From the NCBI GenBank assembly GCA_965153355.1, contig OZ231127.1:38006001-38070000 (forward strand): a stretch of DNA of 64,000 bases, read 5' to 3'. Both the position numbers and the translations under genes were made by a program. Positions 41,107-53,709 of this stretch are shown one piece after another. Every line of letters begins with the position of its first letter. The first letter of the stretch is position 1. This DNA comes from Flaccisagitta enflata. Taxonomy: Eukaryota > Chaetognatha > Sagittoidea > Aphragmophora. The notes beneath the pieces were generated by a model. It was not told where the DNA came from, ran no database searches, and worked only from the letters and a program-made list of their open reading frames with translations.

Positions 41107-43018
41107 GGACAGGGGTTCTGACACAAATTTTGGCAGATCCTTCTTGTTAACGGCACTTTGGCTCAAAATCAATGTAGTATTAATGTTCTGCCTTCAAAAG
41201 TCGCATTGGGTATCAGGAAATTGTGACCGCCACCCCCCACCCCCCCTCAGAAGGTGGTGACCTCTAAAGATTAAGCAATTCGCCTTCTTTTGCTAATAAA
41301 TTCTAAATGGATCATTCAAAAAGCCTGGTGATGGTCTCATTTGAAAGGTATTTATGTGAAGAACATGAAAGATTACTGATATGAAAGAGGGGTCCTAAGG
41401 GGCCCCTAAAGTGATTGAAGGGGCCCCCAAAGCATCCAATACATGAAAATGTGCAATGATTTGTTAAAAAAAACTAGGTAATGGTGTCATTTAAAACGTT
41501 TCTACCCATAGAATATGAAAAATTACTGATATGGAAGAGGGGGCTCCAAAGGGGCCCTTAAAGAACCCCAAAGAGGTCAAAGGGGCCCTTGAAGGATCTA
41601 TAACCATAAAAATGTAGATTGGACTCTTTGATGAATCTTATTGTGGTGTTTTTGGAAGGTATCTATGTGGAGAACATGAAATGTTATTGACATGGATGAT
41701 GGGGTCCCTAGGTGGCCGCTCAGGGCCCTCAAAGGGATTGAAGAGGACCCCAAAGGATCTAAAGTCTTGAAAATTTAAAATGAATTGTTCAAAAAATCTG
41801 AAAGTGGTCTCATTTAGAAGGTATTTACATAAAAAAACAAAAAACGTTACTGACATGGAAAATTTGGTTCCCAGGGGCCCCTGAGGAGCCGCTAAGGAGA
41901 AAACAGGGCCCCAATGAATCCAAAATCATAAAAATCTTGAATTGTCATAGTTTTCTTGAAAAGAGAGACCAAAATAAACAAATATAGGTATACAGACAGA
42001 CAGACGGACAAAAAGACAGACACACAAAAAGACAGACAGACAAATGGGCGGACAAACCAAGAGAGTGACAGTGCAGATTGTGGAATTTTGTTGAATTTAG
42101 CTAGGCAATCAGTTATGGATGTCAACTCCTATGTGTCAAGATTTTCTGTTTATCTTGACACATAGGAGTTTACATCCATAACTGATTGCCCAGCTAAACT
42201 CAACTGAACTCCACACTCTGCACTCTCACTCTCTAGGTTTATCCACCCATTTGTCTCTGTCTTTTTGTCCATCTGTCTGTCTGTATACCTATCTGTTTGT
42301 TTATTTTGGTCTGTCTTTTAGAGAAAACTATGACAATTCAAGATATTCATGATTTTGGATTCATTGGGTCCCTCTTTGACTCCTTAGCGGCTCCTTAAGG
42401 GCCCCCTGGGAACCAAATTTTCCATGTCAATAACATTTCATGTTCTCCACGTAGATACCTTCCAAAAACACCACAATCAGATTTAACAAAGAGTCCAATC
42501 TACATTTTCATGGTTATAGATCCTTCAAGGGCCCCTTTAACCTCTTAGGGCCCCCTTTGGAGCCCCCTCTTTCATATCAGTAATTTTTCATATTCTATGG
42601 GTAGAAACGTTTTAAATTACACCATTACCTAGTTTTTTTTTAACAAATCATTGCACATTTTCATGTATTGGATGCTTTGGGAGCCCTTCAATCACTTTAT
42701 GGGCCCCTTAGGGGCCCCCCTTGGGACCCCTCTTTCATATCAGTAATCTCTCATGTTCTCCGCGAAAATACATTTCAAATGAGACCATCACCAGGCTTTT
42801 TGAATGATCCATTTAGAATTTATTAGCAAAAGAAGGTGAATTGCTTAATCTTTAGAGGTCACCACCTTCTGAGAGGGGGGGTGGGGGGGGGTGGCGATCA
42901 CAATTTCCTGATACCCAATGCAACTTTTGAAGGCAGAACATTAATACTACATTGATTTTGAGCCAAAGTGCCGTTAACAAGAAGGATCTGCCAAAATTTG
43001 TGTAAGAACCCCTGTCCT
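41107..43018. mobile_element. Giant 1.9-kb foldback element
   Basis: Left arm from GGACAGGGGTTCTGACAC (41107) to about 42140. Right arm from about 42150 to 43018 (ending GAACCCCTGTCC). TA flanks are plausible (TATATAT on both sides). Each arm is built of about 150-190 bp sub-repeats containing GGGGCCCCTAA: four on the left, three on the right. The hairpin tip is near 42142-42152. Confidence 0.9.
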
Positions 43019-43146
43019 ACTATATATGTATTCATTCTCGGCACCAAACACATATTGCTCAATTCGCTCATTCTACCATCTCTCTTGGATATCTGACTAT
43101 TTAGACATGTAATACATTTCTTGGTCTCTCTATCTGTCTGCATTTT
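43019..43146. other. Short spacer
   Basis: Unique-looking sequence between the giant foldback and a CT array. Confidence 0.4.
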
Positions 43147-43196
43147 TGCCTCTCTGTCTCTCTGTCTCTCTCTCTCTCTCTGTCTCTCTCTCTGTC

Positions 43197-43286
<90 letters not shown>
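43147..43286. repeat. (CT)n with GTCT interruptions
   Basis: About 140 bp. Confidence 0.95.
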
Positions 43287-43289
<3 letters not shown>

Positions 43290-44539
43290 TTTTTTTCCGC
43301 ATCTTACCATCACTTTATAAGTACTTGATTATCCGAGCCGGTTTGGACCAGACACCATGTACTCCCTCTTTTTTATGCCTATGAGCTGAATACAAAATGT
43401 AAGCAAACGAATTGAAAAGAATCATCCAACGGTTGGTTGAAGTTGCTTGAAGTTAGTTAAAGTAGGTTGAATCATCAAAAGGTTGGTTGAACCGAAGAAA
43501 TCCGTGAAGAAGAATCTCATGGCAGGAGCCAATCTGTCTAACTAGATTGAAGATTCATTCATTTCGTTCTTTTTTCTTAGCTATTTTTCTTTCACTCTCT
43601 TTTTCCCTAACTTCTTATTTCCATTTATTTGATTCTTCCAAAATGAATAAGATTTTTGGGCACTAATGCGAATGTTACAATGCTTACGGTTGAAACTGAC
43701 ATTCTGCATACGGTTGGGCAGGGAAAGGGCAGTGGCATGAGCAAGGATTTACTTGACATCGTCGGGCCCTTGTTGTCAGGGGCATTGGTATGTGAAAATG
43801 ACTGATTTTAGTAAAAATGCAAAGGCGTTGTATTGAAAAGATGGCAGAATTGACTGTTTCATAAGCATTGATTGCAAAAGTGCTTCCATAATGATGAAAA
43901 GATTTTCTGTTAGATTGTTTATGCGTCGGCGCCTCCAGGAGAAGTTGACAAATGTAATCAGTCTATTCTGCTTGTAATTTGATCTTTTTCGTTGATTAAC
44001 TTGACTTCTCTGCATAGATCCAGACAAAAAGGGAATGGGAAGAACTTCTTGCCGGTGATCACTATCTCAAGACTCCAAAGCAAAGTTTATTAGGGAATTT
44101 GCAGAATTTTTGATACTTGCGAATTACAGGCTGTGATATCGATCTCAATGCACCCGATTTAATTCCATTCGCTTCATTTTGCAATTTCTGGGAAGTTCAA
44201 TGACATAGGTATCATTGGCAGATTCTTACAATGAAGCATATAGTCTTGCAAAAGGACAAATTTCATGTTGTCGGCAATTGATAACACATAGAGTGTTTTT
44301 TTACATCTTAGCGAGAAAAAAAGCCGCTTTCCTTTGATTCTGATATCAAACTTCCGTCAATCATATAATACTGAAGAAAAGATGCTTCAAGAAGAAAGCA
44401 TTCAGTTGAGCCCCGCATCAACGTCAAGGGGCCAACAATTTGTATTCATCATAGGGGAATTTGTTTTATTGCCAGTGTAAAAAAACAAGCCCAACAGGCC
44501 AACAGTCGCGTGCTAAGTTACACAAAACTACACAACTTC
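43287..44539. other. No supported gene
   Basis: Unique-looking DNA. A short GGTTGGTTGAA direct repeat lies at 43428-43495. A weak RepA-like CGGTTGGGCAGGG occurs near 43709. Confidence 0.4.
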
Positions 44540-44954
44540 ATACTACACACAACTATATAACTTCACCACCTTACATACATACTATACTTATACATTACCA
44601 TACATATATACTTACACTATATATGCTTTTACTTACATGTGTTACACATACTTACATATACTACATATTACATACATACATGTACTTACATACATACATA
44701 ACTACATACTTACATACTTACATACATACATACTTACTTACATACATACATACTTATATAATACATACATACATACATACATACATATACATACTTACAG
44801 CTGTATGGAGCCTTTGATGGGACATACCTTCAATTTTGTGTCCACGACCTTGTTGGTGTCCCAATCAATCTAACAAATGATTTTTGTTTCTCTTTTCTCT
44901 CTTTCTCTCTTTCTCTTCTCTTTTTCCTTTCTTCTCTTTCTCTTTTTTTCTTCT

Positions 44955-45002
<48 letters not shown>

Positions 45003-45811
45003 TCTCAGGGTGTGTGTCCCAACAAGGGGCCGCCATGGCGGCCCAGGCGGTGCCATACGTATAACACATACATACATACGTACATACATACATGCTTACA
45101 TACATATATACATATACATACATACATACGTACATACTTACATACTTACTCACTTACATACTTACATATTTACATACTTACATACTTTCTTACATACTTA
45201 CTTACAAACTTACTTACATACTTACATACCTACATACTACTACATACATACATACTTACATACATACTTACATATACATACTTACATACATACATATACA
45301 CATATACATAACTTCAAACATACTTAACATACTACATATACTTACTACATACTTATATACATATTACATACTTACTTACATACATACATATACATACTTA
45401 CATACATACACACATACATACTTACATTTACTTACATATACATACATACATACTTACATACATAACTTACATACTTACATGTACTTCTTACTTACATATA
45501 TACATACTTACATACTTACATACATACATACATACTGTTTCCTTTCTTTCTTCTTCCCTCCTTTCTTTCCTATCTTACATTCCACAGCGCAATTTCCACA
45601 ACGCAATTTCCACAACGCAATTTTCACAACGCAATTTCCACAATGCTCTACAATGTTCCAAAATGTTCCGCAATGTTCCATAATGCTCCAAAATGTTCCA
45701 CAATGCTCCAAAATGTTTCGCAATGTTCAATAATGTCCCAAAATATTTTTAAAAAATCAATATCAATATCAATACATACTTACATACATACTTACTTACA
45801 TACTTACATAC

Positions 45812-45842
<31 letters not shown>

Positions 45843-46982
45843 CATACATACATACATACATACATACTTACTCACTTACTTACATACTTACATATTTACA
45901 TACTTACATGCATACTTACTTACATACTTACATACATACTTACATATTTACATACTTACATACTTGCATACTTGCATACTTGCATACTTACATACTTACA
46001 TACTTACATACTTACATACATGCTTACATACATACATACTTACATACATACATACTTGCATACTTACATACTTACATAACTTCATACTACATACTTAACA
46101 TACTACATACTTACATACTTACCTACGTACTTACATACTTACATACTTACTTACATAATTACACACTTACATACTTATATACTTACATACTTACATACAT
46201 ACATAATTACATATTTACTTACATACTTGCATACATACTACATAATTACATACTTACATACATACTTACTTACATACATACTTACTTACTTACTTACATA
46301 CTTACTTACATACTTACATACATACTTACATACATACATACTGCTGTTTCCTTTCTTCCTTTCTCCCTCCTTTCTTTCCTATCATACATTCCACAACGCA
46401 ATTTCCACAACACAATTTCCACAACGCAATTTTCACAACGCAATTTCCACAATGCTCCACAATGTTCCAAAATGTTCCGCAATGTTTAATAATGTCCCAA
46501 AATGTTTTTAAAATATCAATACATCAATACATTAAAAAAATACCAATAAATACCTAAAAATATCTAAAGAAAACATTTCTTGTGTCAAATTTACCCAAAA
46601 ATGCCCAAAAATACACAAAAATACCCAAAAATACCATAAAATATCCAAAAATACCTAAAAATACCCAAATATACCTAAAAATACCCAAAAATACCCTTAA
46701 ATACCCAAAATTAATCAAAAATCATCAAAAGTACCTATAAGTACCTAAAAATACCTGAAGTACCTTAGGTACCTAGAATAACTTAAGTACCCTAAAGTAC
46801 CCTAAAGTACCCAAAATTAATCAAAAATCATCAAAAGTACCTATAAGTACCCAAAAATACCTGAAAGTACCCTAAAGTACCTTAAGTACCTAGAATAACT
46901 GAAGTACCCTAAAGTACTCTAAAGTACCCTAAAATACCCTAGAGTACCTTAAATTACCTTAAAAAACCTTAAAAAGTCTTAA
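44540..46982. repeat. TACA/TACT satellite domain with two interspersed segments
   Basis: Degenerate TACATACTTACA arrays at 44560-44810, 45060-45537, 45770-46345. A CT/TTC tract occurs at 44890-45005. A segment of about 215 bp (CCTTTCTTTC..., CGCAATTTCCACAA repeats, AATGTTCCAAAATG repeats) occurs at 45541-45760 and again, shortened, at 46351-46510. It ends in ATACCCAAAA and AAGTACCTA-type units (46520-46980). Confidence 0.9.
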
Positions 46983-47094
46983 TTTCAAAAATGTGACGGA
47001 CGGACGGACCTACCGACGGACCTACCGACGGACCTACCGACGTACCTACCGACCGACATGGCAAAGTGTAGAGTCGCGTGCACGCGACTAAAAA
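46983..47094 (+). mobile_element. RepA hairpin half
   Basis: ATTTCAAAAATGTGACGGAC, GACCTACCGACG run and perfect palindrome AGTCGCGTGCACGCGACT plus AAAAA. Confidence 0.8.
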
Positions 47095-47957
47095 GGTGAA
47101 ATTATCACGGGACTGATATGTCATGTCCATTATAAATGGATTTCCATTACTCTCCATTTGTTATAGTCGTTATACTTATAGCGGATTGTAACTGTACCTA
47201 ACACATGTCCCACAAAAACCCTTAAGCAATAAAAGCATGAAAAGCATACAGTTACACCCCTATTTAATGGATCCAAGAGTAACGGAAATCCTACTATGAT
47301 AGGTGTAAAACTTTGGTTTCTCAAAAAAATCTATATGAGCAATAACAGAAATCTGCTTAAAACAGATGAAATTTTTTGGTCCCTTGACATCCGTTATTAT
47401 GGGGTCTAACTGTAAGTTGGCAAATGAAATGAAAGCGTCACAACACATTTTGACCACTTCAGTCAAAGTTTCATTACTATACACTGTCAAAAAAGTGCAT
47501 GTTTATAACTAGTAAAAATATTTCATAACTAGTATAAACATTGCTAATTTCACAAAAATGCTCATAATTATACTCCAATTTTGTAACCTGTATAACAACA
47601 AATCTGAGTGCACTTTCATGTACAGACAGATGTACTGAGTACGTGGTATAAAGGGCGAGGCGCTATGTGGACGGGAACAGCACTTTAAATGGATTTGAAG
47701 TTTTGGTAAATAAGTTATACTTTTTCCCAAAAATCTTTGGGCCTTTTGCATTTCGGAAGTATAACTAGTAGACAAGTACCTTTCCGCGGAAAAACAGTAG
47801 AATTGTATAATTTTTGTAAAAATTTGGGGACTCTGCCAAAAAAAACCTGGCAATATAAGCATCCGTCAAAAACGAATTAAGTATAAAGATTGTTTAATTT
47901 TCTGGACTCTGAAATTTTGGGAGGGAAAATCAGAAATTGCCCGAAAAATTCCTTTTT
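47095..47957. other. No supported gene; AT-rich repeat-like DNA
   Basis: ATAACTAGTA motifs near 47500-47530 and a segment (about 47885-47945) resembling one beyond the RepB (about 48526-48585), suggesting that RepB inserted into an older repeat. Confidence 0.35.
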
Positions 47958-47958
47958 T

Positions 47959-48506
47959 GGGCAGCGGCCCCGAAGGGGACGATGTCCTGTAGAACACAGG
48001 GGACTTCCGTTTGTCCGTCCATCCATTCGTTTGTTCGTTCGTCCCCCCCCCCTCATCGGGCCCCTCAGACCTCAAATCTGACCTCTCAGGCCTCAAATCT
48101 GACCTCTCAGGCCTCAAATCTGACCTCTCAGGCCTCAAATCTGACCTCTAAGGCCTCAAATTTGACCTCTCAGGCCTCAAATCTGACCTCTCAGGCCTCA
48201 AATCCAGCCTCTCAGGTCTCAAACCTGGCCTCTCAGACCTCAAATCCAAATTCTCAGGGCCAGCTATCTCAAGCTTCCGATTGACATTCTCAGGCCTTAC
48301 ATAAGCCTTCTTAGACCTCAGATAAGGCTCTTGAAAACCTTCAGTCAGCATCTCATCCACTTCTTGAGGCAGGAAAAGCAAAATTCCCCCTGTGTTCTAC
48401 AGGACATCGTCCCCTTCGGGGCCGCTGCCCTGCTTCCCCTCACTCCAATTCACAATCACTCAAAGCAGGGCAACGGGTATCGCTGACCACATATTGCCCT
48501 TGGGCG
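47959..48506. mobile_element. RepB foldback, full length, best-preserved arms
   Basis: Left arm GGGCAGCGGCCCCGAAGGGG... at 47959-48008, about ten 21-bp units containing CAGGCCTCAAATCTGACC, diverged units to 48340, and right arm (about 48384-48430) inverse to the left. Outer flank GGGCAACGGGTATCGCTGAC to TTGGGCG. Confidence 0.92.
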
Positions 48507-49251
48507 AACTGTTTTTTGTATAACAATTATATAGTTTCTGGGACTTTAAAAAATTTGACCGGAAAATGGGGAACTGTATAATTTCTTCTTAAATCTCATT
48601 TGCATATTGTCAAATTTCAGTCATTTCTCCATTATGTCTATTTGATTGAATTAGAGGTGAAAATGGCGCAATTCTTAAAAGATTTCTGCATATCTTAACC
48701 AATCCTTGAAAGATGAACTAACTTTTATATTCTTTTACTACCATACTACACACCACTATGGCGCTCAAATTTTCAAGCCATTTCTTCCTAAGAGGCAGTA
48801 TAAATTGCCTAAAAACCACTAGGTTGCAAGACCATGTTTATCAGATTTACTTCTGTTAAACATGTCCCTAATCGTGTGAGCTATCAAGTATATACACTGT
48901 AGGCCAAGGGTTGGTCGTCATGGCTGACTTAGTTGATGACCGCGGGGTTCGACTGCCTAATTGTGTCAATGAGGAAGTGAACCTTGGTTACTTTTTGGCT
49001 CGCTGGGCAACTGTTTAATCTGTATACTCTTTTAGCGGGTTAGGAAGTAAAACTCGGAAGTATAACTTTGAATTTTGGAAGTATAACAGTGTATAACTTT
49101 GGGCTGTCAAAAATTGGAATCTATACAGGTATACTGGCTGTATAAAAACCGCATTTCTGTATAAGTATACAATCTTTATGCAATGTATTCATACTAAATT
49201 CATGCAAAGACACAGTCTGGATGCATCATTGCCCAATTAGACTTGTTTTGG
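48507..49251. other. No supported gene
   Basis: AT-rich with repeated GTATAAC motifs toward 49030-49150. A GGGTTCGACTGCC stretch near 48955 is not a tRNA. Confidence 0.4.
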
Positions 49252-49420
49252 TTTTTAGTCGCGGACACGCGACTCTACACCTTGCCGTGTCAGTCGGTAG
49301 GTCGGTCCGTCGGTCAGTCGGTCCGTCCGTCTGTCACATTTTTGAAATTCGGATGTTTTTTGCATCATTGCTCCTGCCCAACCGTCCGCGACTGTCTTGC
49401 CGTGTATACGGCCTTGTTTT
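49252..49420 (-). mobile_element. RepA copy, GGAC subtype, full length
   Basis: TTTTTAGTCGCGGACACGCG with intact hairpin, GTCGGTAGGTCGG run, CATTTTTGAAATTCGG, GTCCGCGACTGTC and ACGGCCTTGTTTT. The best copy of this subtype. Confidence 0.9.
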
Positions 49421-50041
49421 TTCATTCTCCGATCAGTCGATGTAGAAGAGCGATAATTGAAAACCTTATTTGGCGTGTTTGTTGACGCTGCAAAATTGTT
49501 ATCTTCCGTCTTTGATTATCTGACATTATCTGCTGAGAAATCTTTTTTTCTTTAATTTGCATTTTGTAGTCGGCAAATATCCATTTTGAGACAACATCTA
49601 TTATGTGAGTCAAAATAAAATCTGTCCTTTGATGTAAGGCATGTATTTTGATATAAGGACATTTTTTTCCCATGGCATCCGAATCTCGATTAGCTGGCAC
49701 GTCCATCCCCCAACATTCTTGAATTTTGCTTTGTGTTCTGTGATATCATGGTGGTCGAATACATAATTCATCATCGCATTGTTTTTGTTTTCCAGATCAC
49801 AGCTTTTCCCTGGTAGGACAAGCAATGTGTGAACGGAAAAAAATTCATGACTTGATAAAAGACAGACCGTGGGCTCTTTACTACACGTTAGGCTTCCCTG
49901 CTCTGATTAATTGTTCATGTATTGGCTTCTGTTTTGTGTATTGGTACTGGAATTTTAGGCCGCTCTAAAGGTTTCGTTTTGTTAGATATTAATAGCGCCG
50001 ACACTGATTTTGGGAAGTGTTTATGAATGACTTTTTTTTAG
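49421..50041. other. No supported gene
   Basis: AT-rich. Overlapping minus-strand frames of 70-94 codons show no recognisable domain. Confidence 0.4.
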
Positions 50042-50145
50042 CTCTGACAATACATCGCAGTCTTAAGCGTTGGATTTTTGGCTTCTTGCGTCAATCGTGT
50101 CTCAGCGCCTCAAGTCTCATTTCGTTAACGCAGCGCGAGAAGCAG
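50042..50145 (+). other. Candidate 5' exon of the receptor gene
   Basis: Preceded by GACTTTTTTTAG, a good acceptor, and followed by AGCAG|GTGAGT, a strong donor. It is GC-richer than its surroundings. One frame is open throughout and would join in phase to sequence following a CAG acceptor at 51704 and thence to the receptor frame, but it has no ATG, so it may be untranslated. It could also be chance or part of another transcript. Confidence 0.3.
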
Positions 50146-51773
50146 GTGAGTTTTTATGACAGTTGGGATTTTGACTAAATTGATATTGTCGGGCTAAATA
50201 TGAAATTTAAGAGACGTTTGTCTTACAAATGGGGATAGGAAATCTAACAGTCGTTCTTGTTAGCAACAACATAATCGTGTACAAAATAGAATACTTAAAC
50301 TGTTACAGTAGAAATACACAAAAAACTTCATAGCCTAGTTTACCAGAAATAACACAAGAGCTCCGAGTTTCATTTGACAAAAAGCATTTTGTTTTATGGA
50401 AGAGTACCATTTTTTTTTCATTTATCACCTACCCCTCTTTTTGTGCCTCAAAACAATGATTTGAGGGAAAATGAGGAAGCAAATAATCTTTGAAAGAGGA
50501 AGCATTTTGCTCATTTCAGTGGGTTTTTTTTTATCACGGCTTGCATATAAAACAAGCAAAAAAGGTTGCTTTGATACATTAAATCCTGCATTTCTGATGT
50601 TTCAAGTTAGTTTCATTGTGAATGACACTGGATAAAACAGTGCTCACAAATCAAAAGGCGGCGCTAATGAGGGGGGGGGGCTAAATTGACACTATCTAGT
50701 ATCTTGGTTTTTTTTTTTCAATTTTACTTAAAGCGTCCGGGGCGCTAATTAGAAACTAGTCATCCAAGGATCGCACATGGTCAGGGGTACCTGATGTCCT
50801 GAGTGATTAAGTGAAAGTTGAGATTGAGCAGCTCTTTGGGGCCGCTACCCAAAAATATGGTATGTCATATTAGCGGTTACGCTGTAGCGTGGTACGACTG
50901 AACTGCAAGGTTCCAGATTTTGATAAATTGCACCTACGAGCAGGCCGGTGATCTCTCCTCCCATATATCTAAATAATGCGAACATACACGGTGAAAAATC
51001 TCAAGTGGGGAAAAGTAAAAGCTGAGTATTACAAAACTACCACAGTTTGATATTTCATCTTTGATGGTGAAGTAAAGAATTGCCTGACGTTTTACTTGAG
51101 CCAAAGCAAATGTCAGTAGCTCAAACACTTTAGGAGTTACACAAGAATCAATGAAAAATCCAAAAAGGTAAGTCTCTTAAAAATGGCTCTCAGTCCTGAT
51201 TTATTTGAAACTTGTACATGGTGTTTCATCTACAAATTCTCAATAAATGGGACCAAAATTGTGTTCTTGGTCTCTTTACCGAACACCATAAATGTTTTTT
51301 AGTTTCTCCATCCAAGCTCATGTTGTCTTGGCATTTCCATGTCTGAAACGCTCATTTGATTAAAAATCAAAAACGCTTTTTTGGTGGATGGAGAGAAACC
51401 TTCACAATTTTGGCCGCATCTTCTCAACTGCATTGATTTCTCATTTCTTACAAACCAAAGCAAAATAAACAAACGTCAAGCAGTTCCCCACTAAGAACAA
51501 CTTTCAGATTTTGATTATCTTGAGTAGTTTTAGAGGAATTAGCTTTTTCTTTCCCCCACTTGAGAATGTTCAACCTGTTACTGATGAAAATAGTTCATTG
51601 AAAATACACTCACACCAACTATAAGTGAGGATATTTAGAATAAAACTGTACTGTTTTTTTTTCCGTACCCCTTTGCGGCGAAGGTCTCCATATTTCACCA
51701 CCAGAATCTGTCACTGCCGAGTCACCCCACAAATCATTTGACATTATCAATCGGATTGTTCGGCATTGTTCGG
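50146..51773 (+). other. Region upstream of the receptor start codon
   Basis: AT-rich and mostly unique. It holds a solo RepB end at 50759-50850. A candidate acceptor CACCACCAG ends at 51704. No TATA-type promoter can be picked out reliably. Confidence 0.4.
50759..50850. mobile_element. Solo RepB remnant
   Basis: GTCATCCAAGGATCGCACAT outer flank joined directly to CTTTGGGGCCGCTACCC. Foldback core absent. Confidence 0.65.
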
Positions 51774-52577
51774 ATGATATTTCATCAGGCGGAGAGTGAT
51801 GGCAAAAATCTGAACCCCAGTAAGATATTCGCCATTATGCTGATTTTTACGACGATTCTGATGAGTTTGCACATCAGCCCAAACGTCGGCGAGACAAGAA
51901 CCTGCAAGGGACGCTGTGGTACCGATCAAGCTTATTCCATCCTGAATGACCTCTCTTGCCAGTGCGACCAATATTGCGTCGCGGCTAATGATTGCTGCCC
52001 AGATTACTCGCAAGTTTGTCAGGACGATCCAACCAAAATATCGTCATTTGGCGATGTGGCTTGTCACCCATTCCGATTATTGGTGAGATCATTCAAAAAT
52101 GAAAACTATGATTACTATGATATTGCGGGGATTGCAGTTAATTTGATAACATCCTGTGGGCCCAATCATAACCATAGCCACGAGATTGTGGATAAATGTC
52201 ACTTTGGCAGCAAGACGTGGAAGCCTCTGGAAATGGTACATTGGGAAAAAGACAACTTGTACCTGATTACTCCAGTCACCATCGAGGGCGCAACTTTCGC
52301 CAATTATTATTGCGCTCTTTGTAATCAAGCCGAAGGAAAACCACAGTTTTGGGAGATCACCGTTCACAAGGGCTCATCTTCAAAGGATTTATCCGCGGTT
52401 CCACCAAAATGGCTCCATTGGGCCATTGAAAGAAAGTACCTCTCCAGCACAGTGTCACGTTATCCAACGGTTGAGTTGATGAAGGAAACCAGTCTTTTCT
52501 CACTCGATGGCTACGATCGATTATCCCAATTATGTTTCCACCCTGAATTATGGCATTCAAAGCGAGAGTGTGTGGAA

Positions 52578-52659
<82 letters not shown>

Positions 52660-53549
52660 CGCGGGAACAAGTGAGTTGCTCGCCCTCTGTTTGTTCATTC
52701 TCTGGCACAAATCCGGAAGTCGCCCATTTTGGATGCTCCGAATGTCTCGAGATGCAAAGACATTCGTCGGAAAATTGCACCTCTGACTTTTCGGCCGAGT
52801 TGCTGATCAATCTCTCCAAACCATATCTTGAAATGAGGAACTTTTTCGATTTTACGATAATAATCACCGGCAATCGCATACAATTAGGTTTGCCGAATAA
52901 AGAAATCGCCCTTGAATTCAACAACTCGTGCGATTTTGGCAACGAGTCATGCTTTTTGCCTAGTTATGAATCGTGCGTAGAAATTCCTTGCCTCCCAGCT
53001 TCTTTTACTAAGGAAGAGGATACCGAAAAGATCTATTCCTTGATGGGCATAGAAATACTGACTTTGGTCGGTCTGTCTATCTCGTTAGCTTCCCTGATAC
53101 TTACCCTCTGGGCACACTCCCGCATTTCCCTCTTCAACTCAAACATGATGAGGTTGCAAGGTCACAGTTTCGTGGCTCACCTTTGCGCGATTATCGGTTT
53201 TCTAACCGCGGGCATCGTGAGTCTCCGCGCGGCCTCTCATTGGCTGTGTAAAGTCGCCGCCATTTTCTCGCATTTCGCGTTTTTGTCGGTGTTCAGTTGG
53301 ATGCACATCATCGCTTGGACTCTCTTGGCCTCGATCATCGGCACCGCCAACCTGACCACCCTTGACAATCAGTGGTCATGGAAGTTGGCCAGTATCATCG
53401 CCCAGTATGCCGTGGGTTGGATCCCGCCGTTGGTCATCACGTTGATCAGTGCGGGGCTGGATTTCCTTTGGGCCCCCGGATTTATGGAGTATGGAGAAGG
53501 CGGAGTTTGTTGGATCGGTTCCAAAATGGGACTTCTGTACATGTTTTTG
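51774..53549 (+). CDS. Somatomedin-B-domain seven-transmembrane receptor, exon 1 (ectodomain to start of TM5)
   Basis: Open for 592 codons from ATG 51774 to the donor TTTTTG|GTAAGT at 53550. ATG 51837 is an alternative start that places the hydrophobic stretch MLIFTTILMSLHIS at the extreme N-terminus as a signal peptide. Residues 44-82 are a somatomedin-B domain with all eight cysteines (CKGRC, CQCDQYC, CC, C). A cysteine-rich ectodomain with N-glycosylation sequons follows, interrupted by 27 consecutive Asp (residues 269-295). TM1 starts near residue 424; TM2-TM4 follow. Cys492 (WLCK) and Cys579 (GVCW) are placed for the usual TM3-ECL2 disulfide. This matches family-B/methuselah-like/adhesion-type receptors. 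I see no GPS autoproteolysis motif before TM1. Ligand and signalling are unknown. The reading frame stays open upstream to 51639, so an upstream coding exon is possible. Confidence 0.85.
52578..52658 (+). repeat. In-frame (GAT)27 microsatellite in receptor ectodomain
   Basis: A pure GAT array encoding 27 Asp between a cysteine-containing segment and SREQVSCSPSVC. Purity implies recent slippage. Length is likely polymorphic. Confidence 0.95.
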
Positions 53550-53646
53550 GTAAGTAGTGGTGGTGTTGGTAGTGGTAGTAATGGTCATTATGTCATCCGA
53601 TTTACTGTGCGTATCCCGGATTCACAATGAAATTCACTTGTAGTCT

Positions 53647-53709
<63 letters not shown>
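53550..53709 (+). other. 160-bp intron of the receptor gene
   Basis: GTAAGT donor and CAG acceptor, both phase 0. The last 60 bp before the acceptor are a nearly pure (CT)n microsatellite serving as the polypyrimidine tract. The intron starts with GGT/GGTAGT-rich sequence and contains an in-frame TGA at 53628 (the read-through frame stops at 53630), so retention would truncate the receptor within TM5. Confidence 0.85.
53648..53707 (+). repeat. (CT)n at the receptor intron acceptor
   Basis: Nearly uninterrupted CT dinucleotides ending two bases before the exon 2 boundary. Confidence 0.95.

Noticed and set aside
43880-44000. Minus-strand ICQLLLEAP, ankyrin-like helix, as a further ASB exon
   Set aside because: The following GADA would need a one-base shift and runs into a stop; no splice sites fit the required phase.
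44461-46511. Frames of 100-213 codons reading YIHTYIHTYLLTYI
   Set aside because: Satellite TACA/TACT translation, mutually overlapping in several frames.
48895-48990. GGGGTTCGACTGCC as a tRNA T-loop
   Set aside because: The flanking stems do not pair and no acceptor or anticodon arm can be built.
48949-49018. Possible small RNA gene from local GC content
   Set aside because: No recognisable family fold, termini or internal promoter.
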